Below, piece after piece: positions 34,536 through 37,402 of a stretch of DNA of 37,402 bases. Position numbers and translations under genes: made by a program. The stretch covers positions 1 through 37,402 of IMG/VR virus record IMGVR_UViG_3300042569_000074, one strand, 5' to 3'. The notes below the pieces were generated by a model. That model saw only the letters and a program-made list of their open reading frames with translations. It had not been told where the DNA came from and did not search any database. Positions within the stretch are counted from its first letter, which is position 1. Each line of letters begins with the position of its first letter. The stretch comes from a virus.

Positions 34536-34762
34536 TAGATATTTATATTGTACTCAATGGCAACAGGAACGGTATTGTTGAATTCCTTCCAAAGAACAAT
34601 CTCGCTCTTATCATTGGTAATATAAATCTTAATTGACATCCTGTCATCATCATACTTAATGAGATGAATTTCTTGGGTATCACCTAAGACCTTCTGTCCT
34701 ACGATATAGTGCATTGCACCTCCCTTGTAGTCAGGTCCTACAGATATCTTTCTGATATACAT
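34535..34762 (-). CDS. Small conserved phage protein, unknown function
   Basis: A 75-aa beta-rich protein beginning MYIRKISVGPDYKGGAMHYI and ending LWKEFNNTVPVAIEYNI. I recognise this pattern as a conserved unannotated small protein of Bacteroidetes and aquatic phages. Start and stop overlap both neighbours by one base (TAATG), so it is translated with the fibre and co-chaperonin genes. No motif suggests a function. Confidence 0.65.
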   Translation of the reverse strand: MYIRKISVGPDYKGGAMHYIVGQKVLGDTQEIHLIKYDDDRMSIKIYITNDKSEIVLWKEFNNTVPVAIEYNINI

Positions 34763-35535
34763 TAACCAACTTTGTTTACAGTGAGAATGACAGATGGTGT
34801 CTCAGGATGAACACCTGATGCAGCTCCATAAAGAATGTCAATAGCAGTTGTACTAGTAGACCACATTAATTGAGCCTCAGCTCCTGCATCCATCTGAATG
34901 AAGAAGTTCCAAGCTGCAACTAATAGTCCTGCGTTAGCTTGAACAGACACAACTGTATTGGTAAAAGGTACATTTACCCCATTCTTTCTCAACCAAAAAT
35001 TCACCTGCTCTGCAGAACCTCCACTACCACGTCTTAGCTGCGCAGAAAATGCGATGTTATATACACCTTGATTACCTGCTTTGATAATGGTCTTATTTCC
35101 TAGTCCATCTAGAATAATAGAGAATCCACTCGTTGCAGTTAAGTCAGTTGAGCTCAACTTAATAGGATATGCAGTATTTGCAACTAAAGCAGTTTGTGTG
35201 GTTACGTCATAGAAGCTTCCATAGTAAGGAGTCAATGCGCTAAGTGATGCTGCTGTAGCATAAGTAGTTGAATCTACTGATCCGTCAGCCTTTAAGAACT
35301 GCGAAGATGTACCACCTGTCTTAATAAAAGAATTAGCAGTAATGCCATGAACGCCTAAATTAACAGGTCCTGTAGCTCCTGTGTAAGGAACAAGTAAACC
35401 TGATGATGCGCCAAGAGATAAAATTTGACCAATAGTGAAATTCTTAGTGGCATTCATGTCATTGACGTCAGTACCAATAAGTTTATCTCCTACGTTAGGA
35501 GTTGAATCATTTGCATAGCTACTAATCTTACTCAT
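34762..35535 (-). CDS. Trimeric fibre protein (head or tail fibre) with C-terminal jelly-roll
   Basis: A 257-aa fibre. The N-terminus (NVGDKLIGTDVNDMNATKNF) is an attachment segment common in Bacteroidetes phage fibres. The centre (VPYTGATGPVNLGVHGI and GGTSSQFLKADGSVDS) is a short trimeric shaft. The C-terminal ~140 residues have beta strands of the C1q/TNF-like jelly-roll type (e.g. NFWLRKNGVNVPFTNT), a fold frequent in receptor-binding tips. No chaperone or peptidase segment. It is short and lies in the packaging operon rather than with tail genes, so a head fibre, as in crAss-like phages, is as likely as a tail fibre. Receptor unknown. Confidence 0.7.
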   Translation of the reverse strand: MSKISSYANDSTPNVGDKLIGTDVNDMNATKNFTIGQILSLGASSGLLVPYTGATGPVNLGVHGITANSFIKTGGTSSQFLKADGSVDSTTYATAASLSALTPYYGSFYDVTTQTALVANTAYPIKLSSTDLTATSGFSIILDGLGNKTIIKAGNQGVYNIAFSAQLRRGSGGSAEQVNFWLRKNGVNVPFTNTVVSVQANAGLLVAAWNFFIQMDAGAEAQLMWSTSTTAIDILYGAASGVHPETPSVILTVNKVG

Positions 35536-35538
35536 CTC

Positions 35539-35772
35539 TTATTTTTTTGTGACCTCTCCGGTTTGGAGGTTGATTACAGCATCCTCACCGTATTTGTCCA
35601 TTAGACCTTTTTCGTGTTGCTGAAACTCTAGTCTTAGCATATCAATATGCTTTAATAGACCATGCTTCTGTAGCTCAACGTCAGCAAGCTGAATCTTTAG
35701 CTTGTTAAACTCGTTGTGCATTGCTTGAGTAGCCTCTAGCTCCTCCTTAGTTAAAAATTTTTCTATTTTCAT
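35539..35772 (-). CDS. Small coiled-coil protein, unknown function
   Basis: A 77-aa protein with one long heptad-patterned helix (~8-60, LTKEELEATQAMHNEFNKLK through LRLEFQQHEKGL) and a short tail DKYGEDAVINLQTGEV. The pattern is common among unannotated Bacteroidetes phage proteins, often beside fibre genes. It starts 15 bases after a strong promoter box and stops 3 bases before the fibre gene, so it leads the packaging operon. It may be a fibre partner or assembly factor; this is inference. Confidence 0.65.
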   Translation of the reverse strand: MKIEKFLTKEELEATQAMHNEFNKLKIQLADVELQKHGLLKHIDMLRLEFQQHEKGLMDKYGEDAVINLQTGEVTKK

Positions 35773-35795
35773 TGGATTTAATTTTTACAAAGATA
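35770..35795 (-). promoter_or_regulatory. Promoter -7 box and leader cassette before packaging operon
   Basis: TATCTTTG (35788-35795, - strand) matches TAnnTTTG and is followed by TAAAAATTAAATCCA and the ATG. It is almost the same sequence as the cassette at 29008-29033. No -33 TTTG is visible at the usual distance. Confidence 0.65.
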
Positions 35796-35802
35796 CAATT
35801 TA

Positions 35803-36675
35803 TTAGACAATTATTTTATATGAATCAATGCTCTTCTCAACTCGATCAACACCACCCTTCATTATTCTAATATTTTTTAGCCGTAAAATGCGACCACCAA
35901 TTGGTTTTGGAGGAGCACCTCTCTCAACGTGCCACCCATGATGCCCATCCTCATACTCCTCTTTGTAGGTGCCTGTAAGCATTAGATGAATTTGACGCTG
36001 CTTCATTTGATATCCTTTGGTTGGATGATGTTGAATCATATCTCTTACATCATTTCGAGATGCATTCTCGTGGATGTGACCCATAGTAAATACATCAAAG
36101 TCCTCATATAGCTCTAGTGCTCTAGTTAGATTTATTGCTCCCTTTGTAACAATTCCTCCACCACCTGATCCATGGAAATATTTTACTTTGTAAGTATTTA
36201 CTGATCTAGTACCAATCTTAAATACCAACCACCCGCCGTAGCCTCCAACCTGAACATTTGTTCCACACTTTAAATTAAGTAGGTCAACAAAACGCTGAAG
36301 GATATCTGTCTCCTGCCACTTGATAATTCCTGTCTCATGGTTACCATAACCAATAACAGTTAGTATTTCAGCATATGGAGACCACCACTCTACAGCAGTC
36401 TCAACGATTGAGTCAAGATACCTGAAGTTGTTGTGCTCAGGTCTAATGTCTGATTTGTTTCTACGATTATCTCCGCGACCCTGCATAAGGCAGAAGAAGT
36501 CACCATTTATCATGACAGGTATGTCATACTTCTTAAAATAATCTAAGTGACTTTTTAATACATCCCAATCGCACTTTGGATTGTCCCAATGGATGTCCGA
36601 TAACATTGCTATATGAAAGTCATCCGTAGGGGCGATTATCTCATGTAAATTTTTTGAGTGCTTGATTAATTGCAT
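35803..36675 (-). CDS. Calcineurin-like metallophosphoesterase
   Basis: A 290-aa enzyme of the calcineurin-like phosphoesterase superfamily. Metal-binding motifs appear in the standard order: D-x-H (D27, H29 in SDIHWD), GD (D59), GNHE (112-114), an H168 (YFHGSGG) and GHIH (199-202). The substrate is not evident: it could be a phosphodiester in DNA, as in Mre11/SbcD, or a nucleotide or phosphoprotein. No SbcC-like ATPase gene is nearby in the window. The start overlaps the spanin-like gene by 35 bases. It is transcribed with the lysis gene; its closeness to a lysis gene gives no clear role. Confidence 0.85.
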   Translation of the reverse strand: MQLIKHSKNLHEIIAPTDDFHIAMLSDIHWDNPKCDWDVLKSHLDYFKKYDIPVMINGDFFCLMQGRGDNRRNKSDIRPEHNNFRYLDSIVETAVEWWSPYAEILTVIGYGNHETGIIKWQETDILQRFVDLLNLKCGTNVQVGGYGGWLVFKIGTRSVNTYKVKYFHGSGGGGIVTKGAINLTRALELYEDFDVFTMGHIHENASRNDVRDMIQHHPTKGYQMKQRQIHLMLTGTYKEEYEDGHHGWHVERGAPPKPIGGRILRLKNIRIMKGGVDRVEKSIDSYKIIV

Positions 36676-37126
36676 ACCGTGTTATTAGGGTGATTATTAT
36701 TCCCGTCAGTAGACCAAACAGAAATAAGTTTGACTTTTTTTTCGTCTTTATCTTGACCTTGTTATCCTGTTTATTGATCTTCACAGCAGCATCTAAGCTA
36801 TCATCGTGCATTTTAATTTCAGCTTTCAAGCTGTCATCGTACACTTTTCGTATGTGCCTTAAGCTGTCATTAAACCTTCTGTTATCAAAACGAACTTTCC
36901 ACTTAGGGACGTACTGCGTCACTAACTTAGGCACTAGTGAATCTTTATAGGTAATAACGGGATAAGGCTTACCCTCAATCCACATAGTGTCCACAGTGGA
37001 TACCTTAAAGGTGTCCACATGGATAGTATGCATATAACCTTTTTTTACAGCTTTTTGATGCAGGCGCTCAGCACCACACGATAAAAGTAGGTGCAATGAC
37101 AGAATGATAAGTGCAAATCTTTTCAT
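36641..37126 (-). CDS. Unimolecular spanin candidate (lipoprotein with C-terminal membrane helix)
   Basis: A 161-aa protein. The N-terminus has a lipoprotein signal (MKRFALIILSLHLLLSCG) with a lipobox LLSC, so C17 would be acylated and anchored in the outer membrane. A second hydrophobic helix near the C-terminus (LFLFGLLTGIIITLI, ~134-148) would sit in the inner membrane. Between them lies a soluble region with repeated DSL motifs at 12-residue spacing (~86-112), helical and coiled-coil-like. One protein spanning both membranes is the layout of the u-spanin (phage T1 gp11), which fuses the membranes at lysis. It overlaps the stop of the preceding basic-protein gene (TAATG). No endolysin or holin is visible in the window. 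Confidence 0.65.
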   Translation of the reverse strand: MKRFALIILSLHLLLSCGAERLHQKAVKKGYMHTIHVDTFKVSTVDTMWIEGKPYPVITYKDSLVPKLVTQYVPKWKVRFDNRRFNDSLRHIRKVYDDSLKAEIKMHDDSLDAAVKINKQDNKVKIKTKKKSNLFLFGLLTGIIITLITRYAINQALKKFT

Positions 37127-37401
37127 TACTTGAAAAATGAGCGCTTCTTGTCAGCGCGGTTCTTTGATTGAGACTGCATACGTGTACGCGTGCGTGACTT
37201 ATGGGCTACGTCTTTTCCATCTCCGTTACCATAGGTGCCACGCTCTCGGTTCTCTTTGTTGAGTCCGGCACGATATTCCTTACGATCATCTGTAGAGTGG
37301 TATTCCTTGTCATACTTCTCCTTCTTGGCTCTTGCCTCAGGATTTGACTGATAGTACTTAGCACTCTTTGATGAACCCGTTTTAGTTCCCGCTAGTTTGT
37401 T
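37126..37401 (-). CDS. Small basic phage protein (N-terminus beyond window)
   Basis: The last 91 codons of an ORF open to the right edge; its start lies outside. It reads SSKSAKYYQSNPEARAKKEK, then DKEYHST..R..YRA.LNK and RGTYGNGDGKDVAH, ending KKRSFFK. I recognise this as a widespread unannotated basic protein of aquatic and Bacteroidetes phages. It is rich in Lys and Arg, so it may bind DNA or be packed in the virion, but no function is established. The stop overlaps the lipoprotein start (TAATG), so they are in one operon. Confidence 0.7.
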   Translation of the reverse strand, partial: NKLAGTKTGSSKSAKYYQSNPEARAKKEKYDKEYHSTDDRKEYRAGLNKENRERGTYGNGDGKDVAHKSRTRTRMQSQSKNRADKKRSFFK

Positions 37402-37402
37402 T

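Noticed and set aside
36975-37020. Repeated gtgtccaca as DnaA boxes
   Set aside because: It does not match TTATNCACA and is explained by repeated V-D-T codons of the spanin-like gene.
1-37402. tRNA genes, CRISPR arrays, integrase, IS elements, attachment sites
   Set aside because: Looked for in the gaps and by protein motifs; nothing seen. The gaps are too short to hold most of them.

Overview
The window is a 37.4 kb piece of a tailed double-stranded DNA phage genome, most likely a podovirus-like phage of a Bacteroidetes (Flavobacteriia-type) host. The host call rests on repeated -7 boxes of the Bacteroidetes form TAnnTTTG placed just upstream of gene clusters, A-rich leaders instead of strong Shine-Dalgarno sites, and protein families I know mainly from Bacteroidetes and aquatic phages (BT4734/VirE-type primase-helicase, crAss-like tail and ring proteins). 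No integrase, repressor, tRNA, CRISPR array or IS element is visible. The host is inferred; nothing in the sequence names it.

Layout. Positions 1-5646 (+ strand) form a tightly packed replication/recombination operon: a 5'-truncated primase-helicase, an SF2 (SNF2-like) helicase, a small unknown protein, a VRR-NUC nuclease, another small unknown, a protein with a DnaA domain IV-like helix-turn-helix, a small helical protein and a PD-(D/E)XK-like nuclease. Everything from 37402 down to 5643 is on the - strand. In transcription order it holds: a partial basic protein, a spanin-like lipoprotein, a metallophosphoesterase, a coiled-coil protein, a trimeric fibre, a small protein, a GroES-like co-chaperonin, a putative small terminase, the large terminase, the portal, a scaffold, the major capsid protein, a capsid-associated unknown, two ring/tail-connector proteins, a 1536-aa muzzle-like tail protein, two further tail proteins, and three internal (ejected) proteins ending in a giant ~2983-aa multidomain polypeptide. 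The two blocks converge with their stop codons overlapping at 5643-5646.

How the genes work together. The left block primes, unwinds and processes DNA. The right block packages it (terminases, portal), builds the head (scaffold, capsid, GroES-like folding helper), attaches a short tail and loads internal proteins for delivery into the host. This resembles T7 gp14-gp15-gp16 or crAss-like cargo proteins in order and size progression. The far right end carries a one-protein spanin candidate for outer-membrane disruption. Late transcription appears divided by TAnnTTTG promoters before the coiled-coil/fibre/packaging operon, the scaffold-capsid unit, the ring/tail unit and the ejection-protein unit. 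Intrinsic terminators lie directly after the capsid gene and after the gene behind it.

Most unusual points: (1) a second, out-of-frame reading frame inside the giant gene (11906-12091) that reads as a recognisable small phage protein, suggesting overprinting or fusion across a former gene; (2) a 2.2 kb module of the giant gene, with a WCT-motif domain and about 13 leucine-rich-like repeats, bounded by identical 18-bp in-frame direct repeats; (3) an HExxH metallopeptidase domain in the giant protein; (4) a shared cysteine-containing C-terminal domain on two adjacent tail proteins; (5) a duplicated promoter-plus-leader cassette. The longest gene-free stretch is about 110 bp, so there are no large non-coding regions.
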